DNA from: Paenibacillus larvae subsp. larvae
GTDB lineage: Bacteria > Bacillota > Bacilli > Paenibacillales > NBRC-103111
Assembly (NCBI RefSeq): GCF_002003265.1
Contig: NZ_CP019687.1
Span: 1,240,001 to 1,304,000, forward strand
Direction: 5' to 3'
Length of the DNA: 64,000 nt
The translations under genes and the position numbers were made by a program. A model generated the notes under the pieces. The model was not told the DNA's origin and did not search any database. It saw only the letters and a program-made list of their open reading frames with translations. Position 1 is the first letter of the stretch. Each line of letters starts with the position of its first letter. Below are positions 23,440 to 33,370 of the stretch, piece after piece.

Positions 23440-26196
23440 TTACCTAGCCCAGTGATCCTGGATATCAGTAAATGTCGGAACCGGAGCTTTAAGCCCATGA
23501 ACCTCAAAACCGTAAATACGTGCTGCGGTATCCCCTCCCTGGGTAGGTTTGGTTACATTCAGTTTCACGTATCTGGCTTCGGTAAGTGCAATGGAATGTT
23601 TACTGGTTCCCAGCGTGTTGCCTTTCACATCTACAACCTGCGTCCAGTTTTTCCCGTCCAGGCTGACCGAAATTTCAAAATCTCTTGTATTAAACGCCGC
23701 AGCTTCTCCGCCGGCTTCGGCATGTTTAACTACAAATCCGCTAACCTTGCGGGTAGAGCCCAGATCAACGGTTAGCCAATGCGGTCCATCGCCGACGGCA
23801 CACCATTTCGTTTTATCATTTCCATCCAGAGCAAATTTCGGTGCTTCCCTGTCATTAACAAACGAACTTGCTGTCGCCTGCTTGTTCAAAGCCAGATCGC
23901 CAACACCACCGGCCGCTTCTTTGGTGACCGTAATGAATTCTTTTTTTGTTGCAACGTCTTCACCTTCGCTATTTTTTGCCCTTAAGGTAACTGTGTAAGT
24001 GCCTTCGTTAGGGAACGCAACTGAAGGATTTTCTTCGGTACTGGTTTCAGGCCGGGCCCCTGGGAAACTCCATTCTACGCTTTCCGTAACCTCTGAGGAC
24101 TCATTCCGAAACGTCACACTTTCCCCAGGGGCTATCAGGGTTTTCTCCGCAGAGAACTTTGCGGTCGGCTTCGGGTATGCCGGCCAGTCGAATTTTACAC
24201 TGGTTTTTTCCCCCTGCCGATAAGACCTGTTTACAGGTACAACCTCTAATACTGTAGATGCTTCTTTTCCGGTCCTTTTCATCTGCGGAACATAGTACAC
24301 ATTATTTGGAGTTGCTCCAATGTATTCACGGGTATGATCCGGCTTAACGCGATATACCTGATAGTACAGAACATCGTCACCTGAAAGTTTATTCCACTCC
24401 AGCCTTCCATCCCCATAGATTCCTTCTGTAAACTCCGTTTCACGAATATTCAAGCCGCTCACTGCAGGCAAAGAAGCCGGCTGTTCCGTCCTATTTTCGA
24501 TGGCAAGTTCCCCAATATTCGCCTGGAAATCCCTAATCTCCCCGCTGCTGCCGAACTCCAGTGATAATGCCGCCACTTTCTTACCTGCATACGGGCTTAA
24601 ATCCACAGCACCCTGCTTCCAACCATTCTTGTCCTTCCCGGGTTTTAAATCCAGATAGGTGAAGGTGTCCGGTTCATCGGAGAAAGATACTCCCACTTTG
24701 ATAGTGCTCTTATCACTGTTGGTTTGATAAACAAGGGATATGGCCGTATCGTCCTGTACAGAAAGATCCGCTTTGTAAAGCTTCACTTTGGTTGGATGCG
24801 CCGGGCTTAAGTCCCCCTTCACTTTTAGAGAACTGCCCCCAAAATAAGCTTTAGACCAGTCAAAATCGGGCTTTAAGGCAGTTCCGTCGCTCTCCGCAAT
24901 CCACCTCCAGCTAGGAAGCACATCCTGAAGACTCCGGTTATTCCACTCTTTGTCACGGACTACTTCCCCATCAACGGCAAAAAGTTTTCCGTTCCCCGTA
25001 TTAAAGTGGGTAATAAACGGAGTCCCTGTAACTGCACTCTGGTCGTTAATGTAGTGGGCAATCCCGCTCCAGCCTTTAGGATCGGCTCCCTCAGGCAATG
25101 CGGCAAGTGCCGGATTTTTCTGAGCTCCCGCCCAGAAGATCTGTTCTTTTTCCATGTATTCCTCAAATGTTTTTGAACTGTTAAAAGCCCAGTCCGGTCG
25201 GTAAATACCGAGTGAGGTTGTCGCTTTCTTCCCTTTCGGGAACAGAACCGGACAGTTAATCTTCGTGTTATACCCGTTTGCCTCCACGTCAATTCCCGCA
25301 AACAGGTCATAAGGACTACGTCCCAATCTTTTTGCGGCTTCCGGCGATTGTTGAAACGCAGTGGCGCCGTACTGCCATCTAAAGTCAATAAACATGCCAT
25401 CTGCCACTTGCTGTCCTCCATTTTGGAAGAACATCCGGTTTCTATTTGTCAGTGCCCCCTGCCATGCAACCTGTCCGGTATCGATCATGGAATCGTACCA
25501 TAGAATTTCCATATTTTCCGGTTTTTTATTTTGCAGATAAGTCAGGAATTCCTGCATTTGTGCAGCGTCTTCCCGTGTGGCTCCCTGGGTCTCCTGATTG
25601 ATAAACCATCCGTCAAATCCGTAATAAGCAGCGGCTTCAAGCAGCTTGTCCGCCACAGGAAAACAACCCTTGTCATCTTTTTGAATCAGTTCCCTCATCC
25701 AGGCGATCTTACCGCCATGCTCGGTTTGCGGCAGAAAAACGGTTCCAAGAACAGGAACGCCATTTTTATGGGCAGCGTCGATGACGTCCGCACTGGGAGG
25801 AACGATGAGACCTTCGCCGGCAGATCCCCCCCACATTACAAGTTTATCTATGTATTGCCAATTGTTGAATGCATAAATGTTGAATTTATCCGACCCTTGC
25901 GAAGGTGTACCGCTTGTGCTTGGATTCATGGCAGCAAGCGCTACCACTTTCGGATCGGCTAATGCATTCGGATTGACCTGATTGAACCCTTTTGTCCGCT
26001 TTTGCAGCTTCACGGTTCCCTTATTGAAATCAGCATCTTTGTCCTGCTTTGGATCCCACTTCAACAAACTGTCCGGATACCAGTAAGACGAATGGGGCTG
26101 TGCGGCTTCCGTCTGGCTGGCAAAGCCGGTGAAAGCGGCAGCAAGTATTGCAGTACTGACAATCACTTTCCATTTCTTTTTCATGGACCGTTTCAT
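23440..26196 (-). CDS. secreted GH85 endo-beta-N-acetylglucosaminidase, C-terminally truncated
   Basis: A 918-aa exported enzyme that should cleave the chitobiose core of N-glycans. A signal peptide (1-32, ending near ASQTEAA) precedes a GH85 catalytic domain at about 40-400 with YYGFDGWFINQET at 191-203, whose Asn200 and Glu202 match the catalytic pair. A beta-sandwich region (about 420-660) follows, then a PKD-like domain (about 665-750), then an F5/8-type discoidin domain (about 760-900). The protein ends in FTDIQDHWAR, the first ten or so residues of an S-layer homology domain, so the cell-wall anchor is lost and the enzyme is probably released. A LacI/CcpA-type operator lies upstream. 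Confidence 0.9.
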   Translation of the reverse strand: MKRSMKKKWKVIVSTAILAAAFTGFASQTEAAQPHSSYWYPDSLLKWDPKQDKDADFNKGTVKLQKRTKGFNQVNPNALADPKVVALAAMNPSTSGTPSQGSDKFNIYAFNNWQYIDKLVMWGGSAGEGLIVPPSADVIDAAHKNGVPVLGTVFLPQTEHGGKIAWMRELIQKDDKGCFPVADKLLEAAAYYGFDGWFINQETQGATREDAAQMQEFLTYLQNKKPENMEILWYDSMIDTGQVAWQGALTNRNRMFFQNGGQQVADGMFIDFRWQYGATAFQQSPEAAKRLGRSPYDLFAGIDVEANGYNTKINCPVLFPKGKKATTSLGIYRPDWAFNSSKTFEEYMEKEQIFWAGAQKNPALAALPEGADPKGWSGIAHYINDQSAVTGTPFITHFNTGNGKLFAVDGEVVRDKEWNNRSLQDVLPSWRWIAESDGTALKPDFDWSKAYFGGSSLKVKGDLSPAHPTKVKLYKADLSVQDDTAISLVYQTNSDKSTIKVGVSFSDEPDTFTYLDLKPGKDKNGWKQGAVDLSPYAGKKVAALSLEFGSSGEIRDFQANIGELAIENRTEQPASLPAVSGLNIRETEFTEGIYGDGRLEWNKLSGDDVLYYQVYRVKPDHTREYIGATPNNVYYVPQMKRTGKEASTVLEVVPVNRSYRQGEKTSVKFDWPAYPKPTAKFSAEKTLIAPGESVTFRNESSEVTESVEWSFPGARPETSTEENPSVAFPNEGTYTVTLRAKNSEGEDVATKKEFITVTKEAAGGVGDLALNKQATASSFVNDREAPKFALDGNDKTKWCAVGDGPHWLTVDLGSTRKVSGFVVKHAEAGGEAAAFNTRDFEISVSLDGKNWTQVVDVKGNTLGTSKHSIALTEARYVKLNVTKPTQGGDTAARIYGFEVHGLKAPVPTFTDIQDHWAR

Positions 26197-26259
26197 TAAT
26201 AGCTCCCTCCTCGAAACAAAAATGTATGATAGCGGTTTTATTTACTCATTCAGTATATA

Positions 26260-26273
26260 CGAAAACGTTTACG
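26260..26273. promoter_or_regulatory. CcpA/LacI-type operator upstream of GH85 gene
   Basis: CGAAAACGTTTACG, a near-perfect palindrome around the core AAACGTTT, 64-77 bases upstream of the start. It fits catabolite repression or a dedicated LacI-type regulator. Confidence 0.55.
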
Positions 26274-26399
26274 CAAGAAAAGGGCAAAATGTCCCAGGTC
26301 ATAATCGGGACTTTTGGCTCTGGACAAATTTGGTTCTTTCCATTATAAAAGCCCCACTTTGCTGACCGGGATAAAATCCGGCACCAGAAGGGAGCTTTG

Positions 26400-26665
26400 T
26401 GTTTGGTTTATTTCACATGACCTGCTATATTCATATGGTGCCATCTAAGGCCGATCTCTGTCATTTCCAATACGGAAATCCCTGGCGCGTTCAGATCGGC
26501 ACCGGCATACTCTGCGCTTACCCAGTCCGCTCCCGTATTGCTGGCACCGCCCGGCATCCGAATCCTTCCGGGTGCCGATGCTTATAGAAACTGCCGTACG
26601 GGTCCACAACCGGACGGCGGGTCACTTCCTTCACGACAAGAGTCGTCCCGATCGTCGTGTTCGAT
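26400..26665 (-). pseudogene. unrecognised degraded coding remnant
   Basis: The minus strand holds protein-like segments in two frames: DTSNTTIGTTLVVKEVTRRP then VVDPYGSFYKHRHPE, and later GADWVSAEYAGADLNAPGIS then MTEIGLRWHHMNIAGHVK with a stop. Local GC is high for this window. It looks like the tail of a broken gene of unknown, possibly phage or structural, origin. I see nothing else in 26274-26682. Confidence 0.4.
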
Positions 26666-26682
26666 GTATCCTGCCGCAAATC

Positions 26683-26706
26683 AAAAAAGAGCCCTATAGC
26701 TCCTTG
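26683..26706 (-). terminator. rho-independent terminator
   Basis: GGAGC TATAG GGCTC followed by TTTTTT on the minus strand, downstream of the 199-aa coiled-coil protein gene. Confidence 0.7.
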
Positions 26707-26737
26707 TCACTCTGCTAGCTTTATTCTTCTGCTAACT

Positions 26738-27337
26738 TTATCCTGTCTGTTTTCTGAACCAATCTTCGATGAGTTGGTCGAAATTTTCCAGCTTCTTTTC
26801 GATGCCTTTCTTCCAGTTCTCACCTTTCTTGGTTGCTTCCTCGATGGATTTAAGACTTTCCTTGGCCTCCTCCAGACGGGCCTTCAACTCTTCCGTTTTT
26901 TCTTTTGAGAGACCTTTTTGTTTTTTCCCGTTAAATTGTTTCGTTACTTCCTGAAATTCCTTCTCCAGCTGGATCAGCCTCTTCAGGTGCTCAGACTGCC
27001 CGGCAGAAGTATTGGCGGAAGTCTTCTGTGCATCCATATTCCCTTTGGTACCGGACTTTGCCGTACTCCTATTCTTTTCAGTTTTTTGCTCAGCCTCTTT
27101 ATTCTGATCTTCGGCTTTTGCATCCGTATCAGGCTCCCCTTTCGGATCTTCGGCCCCGTCAGTCTCTTTATCTTTCTGCTGCATTTGCTCCACTCTTTGG
27201 TTTTGTGCAAACATTTGCTGTTTATGATTCAGGTGCTGGATAAACATAAGCATCATCACAATAATTCCAATTCCCACGGCTATAAATAACATGAGGGATA
27301 AGATTTTGATCAGTTTCGCACGACTTGTTGATTTCAT
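26738..27337 (-). CDS. membrane-anchored charged coiled-coil protein
   Basis: A 199-aa protein with one N-terminal membrane helix (about residues 12-34, ILSLMLFIAVGIGIIVMMLM). A long hydrophilic Lys/Glu/Asp/Gln-rich linker follows (45-115), then a Lys/Glu-rich helical region likely to form a coiled coil (120-195, including EKTEELKARLEEAKESLKSI). The bulk would lie outside the membrane. No family is recognised; low-complexity composition makes homology hard to judge. It is transcribed alone and has its own terminator. Confidence 0.6.
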   Translation of the reverse strand: MKSTSRAKLIKILSLMLFIAVGIGIIVMMLMFIQHLNHKQQMFAQNQRVEQMQQKDKETDGAEDPKGEPDTDAKAEDQNKEAEQKTEKNRSTAKSGTKGNMDAQKTSANTSAGQSEHLKRLIQLEKEFQEVTKQFNGKKQKGLSKEKTEELKARLEEAKESLKSIEEATKKGENWKKGIEKKLENFDQLIEDWFRKQTG

Positions 27338-27551
27338 AAACGGTTTCCCCCTTTATTTGATAATAAATTGCCGAACCTCCATAACCATAGTATTTATTGT
27401 ACCATAAACGGGCTCCGGAGTAAATACTCCGGTTTGCCTACACCTCTTTTCCTAAAATGTTTTTCACATTTTTTTCGTTTTAGGTTCAATGCTGCGATTT
27501 ATGGTTATGTTATGATGATAGAGAAAGTACCGACAACTTGGAGGATAGCTC

Positions 27552-27848
27552 ATGGAACATAATATTCAATTTACGGTGATTAGGAAGAATGAGACGAAAT
27601 CTTTAAAAGGTCTTGTTTTTACGGATAAAGAAAAGGAAGTAACCGCCACTGATTTGCAGAAAATGTTTAAACAGTTTGGCTATGATGTGGAACTGGACGA
27701 GAATGATTGGAGCGGAGTCGTATTTGTCAGCAAAAACACTTCGGAACCTTATAAAATCCGCATCACGGATATGGGTGACGGCAAGCATAAACCGGATACA
27801 GACAATGAGCTAAAATCAATTGTAGCCAATTTTATTAAGCCGCATTAA
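27552..27848 (+). CDS. hypothetical protein, 98 aa
   Basis: A small soluble protein (MEHNIQFTVIRKNETKSLKG to IVANFIKPH), mixed alpha/beta, acidic in the middle, without signal or membrane helix. GGAGGATAGCTC precedes the ATG and coding composition looks genuine. I do not recognise the family. It is followed by a complex inverted-repeat region. Confidence 0.6.
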   Translation: MEHNIQFTVIRKNETKSLKGLVFTDKEKEVTATDLQKMFKQFGYDVELDENDWSGVVFVSKNTSEPYKIRITDMGDGKHKPDTDNELKSIVANFIKPH

Positions 27849-27891
27849 GAACGGCAAAAGCCTTGTTTTTCCGCCGCGCTCTTAAAACAAG

Positions 27892-28130
27892 CAGGACTGC
27901 AGCATTGCAGTAACTTCTGGCTGTCGAGAAAGTCTTTGAATGCAACGTTACAGGTAAAAGTTTTTGTCTGAAGAGCGGGTAGCGTGCGCCTTTAATTCCG
28001 GGGAATAACGATCCATACTATCATTCAGATTCCCTGGAATTAAGAGCGCCGGAAGCAAAAACTTTTACCTTTTTATACCGGACATACTTTGTCTACACGC
28101 TCACAGGACTGCAGCATCGCAGTACCTGTT
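27892..28130. repeat. composite inverted-repeat element with flanking direct repeats
   Basis: A perfect 15-bp inverted repeat (AGGTAAAAGTTTTTG at 27952-27966, CAAAAACTTTTACCT at 28056-28070) encloses a second imperfect stem (CTTTAATTCC / GGAATTAAG). It is flanked by a 21-bp direct repeat CAGGACTGCAGCATYGCAGTA at 27892-27912 and 28104-28124 (one mismatch), each copy itself a small hairpin. It carries no gene. The symmetry suggests a MITE or REP-like element, or a long intergenic RNA structure. Confidence 0.65.
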
Positions 28131-28160
28131 TTTTATATTAACCTTGATTTTCCCTTACAG

Positions 28161-29582
28161 TTAGAAGAAACCTGCGAAGGACAGTAAGCAGTATAAACAC
28201 ATCAATAGAATCAAGAAAGTCAGCAGAGCATCCGTTTTGGAATAGTGAATGGATTTGCCGCCGTCCTGACGGTAAACCCGAAAGAACAGAATTAGTCCGG
28301 CACCATAAAGTACAGAAGCATAAAGCAGATTATGAAATCCTGCCGCATATAACAGGTAGCCTGCATAAATAGAGGAAAACAGCCCGAAAACCAGCCCTTT
28401 TCCGCCATTGGCTGCCTTTTTCCTCCCTGAAGCTTTCAAACAGGATTTGACCAGATAAGCTGTTGAAAACAAATACGGGAGCAGGATGGCTGTTGTTGTC
28501 ACCTGGTAGATAGTCTGATACGTCGAGCCCATAAAGATTACGAAAAGCAGGACAACCTGGACCGATAAGGTAGTGATCCAAAATGACCCGGCAGGGGTTC
28601 CATTTTTATTTTCATAGGCCGCCCACTTGGGAAGCACGCGATCTTTTGCTGCAACGAACAGTGTTTCTGCTGATAGTAAGGACATTCCTATCACCAGTCC
28701 AAACAGGGAAATGATAAGACCAATATTAATTAGTGCCGCCCCCCACGGCCCCAGTACATGCTCCAGAACATATGCCATGGATGGCGTTCGGAGTCCGGCA
28801 AGCTGCTCTCTTGGGAATATGCCGTAAGACAACAAAGAGACAAGCATATAAATAATCAGGGTACCCAGCAGCCCCATCACCGTTGCCTTGCCAACATCCT
28901 TTCTTCTTCTTGCCCTTCCGGAAAAAACGACAGCCCCTTCAATGCCCAGGAATGCCCAAACGGTTATCAGCATGGTTTTGTTCACCTGGCCCCCAACTAC
29001 ACTCCAGTCAAATGTATCACTTCCCCAAAAGCGAAACCGGAACGTATCCAGTTGAAATGCGGCAAACAAAATTACAATAAAAACTCCAATCGGAATAAGC
29101 TTGGCTAATGTAATCAGTCCGTTCACTACCGCCGCTTCGTTGAGTCCGCGAAGCAAAAAAATATGAAGCATCCAGATCAAAACCGAAGCACAAGCGATAG
29201 AAATCAGATTATTCCCATCTTCAAAAACAGGAAAAAAGTAGGATAATGCGCTGAATAGTAGAATGGAACTCGCTACTATAGTCAGCATGTTGGCCAGCCA
29301 GTACCCCCATGCACTCAAAAAGCCAATGAATTGGCCGAATCCTTCTTTGGCATAGCTATAAATCCCGTTGTCGAGATGGGGATACCGGTCTGCCAGGTTT
29401 TGAAAAGTTAACGCGAGCATAATGACACCAAGCCCCGTAATCAGCCAGGCGACCAACACAGCCCCCGAATTGGCTTCTTGTGCCATATCTCCCGGCATGC
29501 TGAAAATACCCCCTCCGATCATGGAACCTACTACAAGGGAGACAAGGGCCAAAAAGCCCAGTTTTCGATCCTGCAACATCAT
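28161..29582 (-). CDS. basic amino acid/polyamine antiporter (APA family)
   Basis: A 473-aa membrane transporter with about 13 hydrophobic segments. It begins with the APC hallmark LVVGSMIGGGIFSMP and has WAFLGIEGAVVFSGRARRRK, typical of arginine/ornithine or lysine/cadaverine exchangers of the ArcD/YvsH type. It would exchange a basic amino acid for its product across the membrane. It is a single gene, with no deiminase or decarboxylase nearby to fix the substrate pair. The start has AAGGAGC upstream. Confidence 0.8.
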   Translation of the reverse strand: MMLQDRKLGFLALVSLVVGSMIGGGIFSMPGDMAQEANSGAVLVAWLITGLGVIMLALTFQNLADRYPHLDNGIYSYAKEGFGQFIGFLSAWGYWLANMLTIVASSILLFSALSYFFPVFEDGNNLISIACASVLIWMLHIFLLRGLNEAAVVNGLITLAKLIPIGVFIVILFAAFQLDTFRFRFWGSDTFDWSVVGGQVNKTMLITVWAFLGIEGAVVFSGRARRRKDVGKATVMGLLGTLIIYMLVSLLSYGIFPREQLAGLRTPSMAYVLEHVLGPWGAALINIGLIISLFGLVIGMSLLSAETLFVAAKDRVLPKWAAYENKNGTPAGSFWITTLSVQVVLLFVIFMGSTYQTIYQVTTTAILLPYLFSTAYLVKSCLKASGRKKAANGGKGLVFGLFSSIYAGYLLYAAGFHNLLYASVLYGAGLILFFRVYRQDGGKSIHYSKTDALLTFLILLMCLYCLLSFAGFF

Positions 29583-29777
29583 AGTTAAATAAGCTCCTTG
29601 CTGCTGTTAATTTTGACTAATACAATGGATTAGTATAAACCTTTTACTCTGGTAGAGCAACAAAGAACCGGACTTTAAGGAAGTTATATTTTTCCATTAC
29701 CCGTTCAATAGCAAATAATGGTACAATGTTAAGTGCCGTTTATCGCGGAATTGTTTGAAACAGAGGTGAATCAGCCA

Positions 29778-31619
29778 TTGTCTTTCCGAAATAAGATTCG
29801 CATTAGACCGCTTCGTTCCTGGAACTGGGACGGCCTGTTTTTTTATACGGCCATTATTATTTGGGTGAAATCTCTGCTGCTTTTGGCAGCCCTTCATTCT
29901 CCCGATTCAGCCGGGATCAGGCCCTCCACTACCTTTTACGGAAATGCGCCCATCGGCTCCCATTTGATGTTTATTGTTTTTTTTGCCGCAATAGGCCTAC
30001 TGTTCAAAAATAGGATGCGCTGGTGGTATTACTTGGGGTATAACTTGGCTGTCAGCCTTATGCTCTTTTGGGACCTGGTGTATTATCGGGCTTATGGTGC
30101 GTTTTTATCCATACGTTTTTTGTTACACCCGACCGGGTTCAACCCGCTTGAGCTCAATCTTTGGACCTACATAAGACCCATTGATTTATTATTTCTTGCC
30201 GATTTTCTTGTCCTATTATATCTTTCTTTCCGCAAAAAAAAGCTATACCGGAGTGTTCACAGAAAGCCCATCTTGGGACTCGCTCTGATGATGCTCGCTT
30301 CCGCTTATGTGGGATATGACCATTACCGGATTGATGTTAAAAATACTAAAGAAGATATGATTTTCCTGCGGATGTGCTGGGTACCTTACCAGTCAATATC
30401 CAACATGTCTCCGATCGGCTATCATTTTTACGACGCGATCCGCCTTTTTGGGGAGGCAAAGGAATATAAGCTGACCCAGGAGGATGAAAAGAAAATTCAG
30501 ACATGGCTGAAGCAAAATCAGGACGACCTCCCGGATAACAAGTATAAGGGGATGTACAAGGGGAAAAACCTGATCATGATTCAGGTTGAATCTTTGGAAG
30601 ATTTTGTGCTTAACCAAACTGTAAATGGCCAGGAAATTACCCCCAACCTGAATCGCTTGCTTGGAAATAGTTTAAACTTCACTAACTATTATGAGCATGT
30701 TAATAACGGAACAAGCTCGGATGGCGATTTGACAACCATTACATCGACTTTTCCGGTACGTAAAGGCACAAACTTTTACCGCTATCCTACCAATACTTAT
30801 CTATCACTTCCTAAGTTATTTGAAGGGATCGGCTATCACACTTACTCGTCACACCCGGAACGGGCCGGGAACTGGAACTGGATGGAAGCCCACCGTAACT
30901 TCGGATTCCAGACAAGCTGGGATTTGCGGGAATTCAATGTGGATGAAACAATTGGCCTGGGCTTGTCGGACGGTTCTTATATGAGACAGATGAATCAAAA
31001 GTTGGCTAATGTCCCACAGCCTTTCCTAATGCATTTTGTCACCTTGACAAGCCATGCCGCATTCGGAATTCCTGAGAAGGAAAAGGGGCTCAAGCTCGAT
31101 AAAGAATTCGAAGAAACTATTCTGGGTGCTTATTTTCAAGCCGTGAATTACACGGACCGGCAAATTGGATTATTTCTGGACAGACTGGAACAGGATGGTC
31201 TTCTGGATAAAACCGTTGTAGCTATCTATGGAGACCATGGCGGCGTGCATAAGTTTTACCAGAGCAAAGTGAACAAAATTAAGATGGAAAAGGAAGAATG
31301 GCGTCCGAATACGCATAAACTTCCCTTCCTTGTCTACAGCAAAGGAAGTCAGGGAGAAACTATCCCGACAATTGGCGGACAGGCGGATACCATGCCAACA
31401 CTCGCTTATTTGCTGGGTGTGGATGATAAGGAATTCAAATCCACCATTATGGGCAAAAATCTGCTCAAAACAACCAAAAATTATACAATCTTAAATAATG
31501 GCACAATTATAGGCACTCCTTCCTCCGAAGAGGAAAAAAATCATGCCAAGCAAACCTTTGAGATTGCCGACCTGATTCATGAGACCAATTATTTTAAATA
31601 TCATCCGGAAGGATTCTGA
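29778..31619 (+). CDS. LTA-synthase-like membrane sulfatase-fold transferase
   Basis: A 613-aa protein of the lipoteichoic acid synthase family, which polymerises or primes glycerol-phosphate on the cell surface. The N-terminal half-domain has five membrane helices (about 10-185). The extracellular alkaline-phosphatase-fold domain contains MIQVESLED, VNNGTSSDGDL with the likely nucleophilic Thr, SHPERAGNWNW, and IYGDHGGVHK with metal ligands. TTG 29778 fits GAGGTGA; a GTG at 29733 is the longer alternative. It is transcribed alone. Which of the several paralogues (LtaS, YfnI, YqgS, YvgJ) it corresponds to is unclear. Confidence 0.85.
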   Translation: MSFRNKIRIRPLRSWNWDGLFFYTAIIIWVKSLLLLAALHSPDSAGIRPSTTFYGNAPIGSHLMFIVFFAAIGLLFKNRMRWWYYLGYNLAVSLMLFWDLVYYRAYGAFLSIRFLLHPTGFNPLELNLWTYIRPIDLLFLADFLVLLYLSFRKKKLYRSVHRKPILGLALMMLASAYVGYDHYRIDVKNTKEDMIFLRMCWVPYQSISNMSPIGYHFYDAIRLFGEAKEYKLTQEDEKKIQTWLKQNQDDLPDNKYKGMYKGKNLIMIQVESLEDFVLNQTVNGQEITPNLNRLLGNSLNFTNYYEHVNNGTSSDGDLTTITSTFPVRKGTNFYRYPTNTYLSLPKLFEGIGYHTYSSHPERAGNWNWMEAHRNFGFQTSWDLREFNVDETIGLGLSDGSYMRQMNQKLANVPQPFLMHFVTLTSHAAFGIPEKEKGLKLDKEFEETILGAYFQAVNYTDRQIGLFLDRLEQDGLLDKTVVAIYGDHGGVHKFYQSKVNKIKMEKEEWRPNTHKLPFLVYSKGSQGETIPTIGGQADTMPTLAYLLGVDDKEFKSTIMGKNLLKTTKNYTILNNGTIIGTPSSEEEKNHAKQTFEIADLIHETNYFKYHPEGF

Positions 31620-31826
31620 CAAGAAGAGAATTCCATCTCCTAACCAGGAAAATTGAGAAAAATACCTTGCATTACTGTTGTTTAAAACCTTTAGCCATGG
31701 CCAGTTTGTGGAACAATACCTTTAAAGAAAATTGGATATCGATATGAATGTTTAGAAGAGATTGTAAAGATTTGTACATAAACTAATGGAAGGATATTTT
31801 AATAAGATAAGAAATTTCAAATATAA

Positions 31827-31855
31827 AACACGGGGTTCAACTACCCCCGTGTTAA
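31827..31855. terminator. terminator between LTA-synthase-like gene and dsdA
   Basis: AACACGGGG / CCCCGTGTT stem, T/A-rich on both sides, so it may serve both converging genes. Confidence 0.7.
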
Positions 31856-31856
31856 T

Positions 31857-33218
31857 TTACTTCTGTTTCTCTAACGCTAATTTCAGCCCTTTTTGATAAT
31901 ATTGGGTCATCACTTCTTCAGGAACCATACTTCCACCTGTCCCCCAAATAATATGTGTACCCTTACTCATTTTTTCCGTTAAATGATGCTTCAGTAAATA
32001 ATCGACTCCCTCTTTACATAATTTAATTGGTCCTATCATGCCTGCTAGTGCAGAAGGTTCTAAATGAATCCCCTCTGTATCGACTAGTTCCTTTAGCAAC
32101 TTATACAACTGTTCATCGCTAACCGTATAATTACCGCTTAAAAAAGGTTCTATAGTTTTACCCACAAATCCAGATGGCTTCCCTACCGCAAGTCCATCCG
32201 CATCTGTTACATTGTCGATACCAACATCTTGTACAGAAATTTCATCATGAAGTCCAGTTATTAAACCAAGTAACATACATGGAGAATGGGTAGGTTCTGC
32301 AAAGAAACAGTGAACATAGTCTTGATACAATAACTTCAAACCAAAAGCTATGCCTCCAGGACCACCACCTACCCCACATGGAAGATAAACAAACAAAGGA
32401 TGATTTTCATCTATTGTTATCTTTAATCCTTCTAATTGTTTTTTCAATCGAGACGCTGCCACTGCGTATCCTAAAAATAGGTCATGAGAATTTTCATCAT
32501 CCACAAAATAACATGTAGGGTCTCCATTTGCTTGGATTCGACCTTCTTCTACTGCTTTACTGTAATCAGCTTCATATTCAATAACCTTAACATTTTTGTT
32601 TCGAAGCAAATTTTTTTTCCAGTGTTTTGCATCAGCTGACATATGAACAATCACATTAAAACCTAACTTTGCACTCATGATGCCTATACTAAGTCCTAAA
32701 TTTCCAGTCGAGCCTACTGCAATTGAATATTGTGAGAAGAATGTTCGAAACCTATCACTATCTAAAATAGAATAGTCATCTTGAATTGTTAACAATTGAT
32801 GTTGAAAAGCTAACTCTTCTGCATGTTTGAGAACTTCATAAATCCCTCCTCTTGCTTTTATAGACCCTGATATAGGAAGGTGACTATCACACTTTAGCAA
32901 TAATTCGCCTAATATAGGTTGTTGATAATCCTGTTCTAAGGATCGTTTCATGGTAGGAATTCCCACTAAGGGAGATTCTATGATACCATTCATCTTTTGG
33001 GTTTCTGGGAAAACCTTGGCGATATATGGGGCAAAACGTTTCAACCTTTCCTCTGCATCCCTTACATCATCTTGAATAAGGGGGGGTTTTTTAATTCCTG
33101 TCTGGAATTTTTCGATATTAGGATTGATCCAAAATACTTCCTCCATCGAAATGAGCTTGTTTAGTAAAGGTTTTTGGTCTTTGCATGTTCGTATATCTTT
33201 GCTCTCAATCTCCTTCAT
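31857..33218 (-). CDS. dsdA: D-serine dehydratase
   Basis: A 453-aa PLP enzyme that converts D-serine to pyruvate and ammonia. The PLP lysine is K121 in [10 protein letters not shown] and the phosphate-binding Gly-rich loop is CGVGGGPGG. Further family blocks are [15 protein letters not shown] and the C-terminal [11 protein letters not shown]. Length fits DsdA (about 440). The gene is clearly AT-richer than its neighbours and uses A/T-ending codons, pointing to acquisition from a low-GC Bacillota. It is divergent from an XRE-cupin regulator and shares its control region. RBS is AGGAGGATC. Confidence 0.93.
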   Translation of the reverse strand: MKEIESKDIRTCKDQKPLLNKLISMEEVFWINPNIEKFQTGIKKPPLIQDDVRDAEERLKRFAPYIAKVFPETQKMNGIIESPLVGIPTMKRSLEQDYQQPILGELLLKCDSHLPISGSIKARGGIYEVLKHAEELAFQHQLLTIQDDYSILDSDRFRTFFSQYSIAVGSTGNLGLSIGIMSAKLGFNVIVHMSADAKHWKKNLLRNKNVKVIEYEADYSKAVEEGRIQANGDPTCYFVDDENSHDLFLGYAVAASRLKKQLEGLKITIDENHPLFVYLPCGVGGGPGGIAFGLKLLYQDYVHCFFAEPTHSPCMLLGLITGLHDEISVQDVGIDNVTDADGLAVGKPSGFVGKTIEPFLSGNYTVSDEQLYKLLKELVDTEGIHLEPSALAGMIGPIKLCKEGVDYLLKHHLTEKMSKGTHIIWGTGGSMVPEEVMTQYYQKGLKLALEKQK

Positions 33219-33364
33219 TTGTCTGATCCTCCTAATTTTCTTGTAGCAAGTTGTGTAATGAATTATAATTAAATAAATTTAAATACAGTTTAACACACAA
33301 TGACCTTTATGTTAATTTGTATTTACTTTTTTTAAATTAAATTTAACATTCCATTAAGGAGTAT
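33219..33364. promoter_or_regulatory. divergent dsdA / regulator promoter region
   Basis: An AT-rich 146-base spacer with repeated TTTAAC/GTTAAA and AAATTTAA half-sites (for example TTTAACACAC near 33290 and TTTAACATTCC near 33345). These are reasonable operator half-sites for the XRE-cupin regulator. Confidence 0.4.
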
Positions 33365-33370
33365 TTGATT

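Noticed and set aside
23452-23998. plus-strand frames opposite the GH85 gene
   Set aside because: Shadows of a long, domain-rich gene; no start signals.
27892-28124. possible CRISPR because of repeated 21-mers
   Set aside because: Only two copies, about 190 bases apart with a large palindrome between them and no cas genes.
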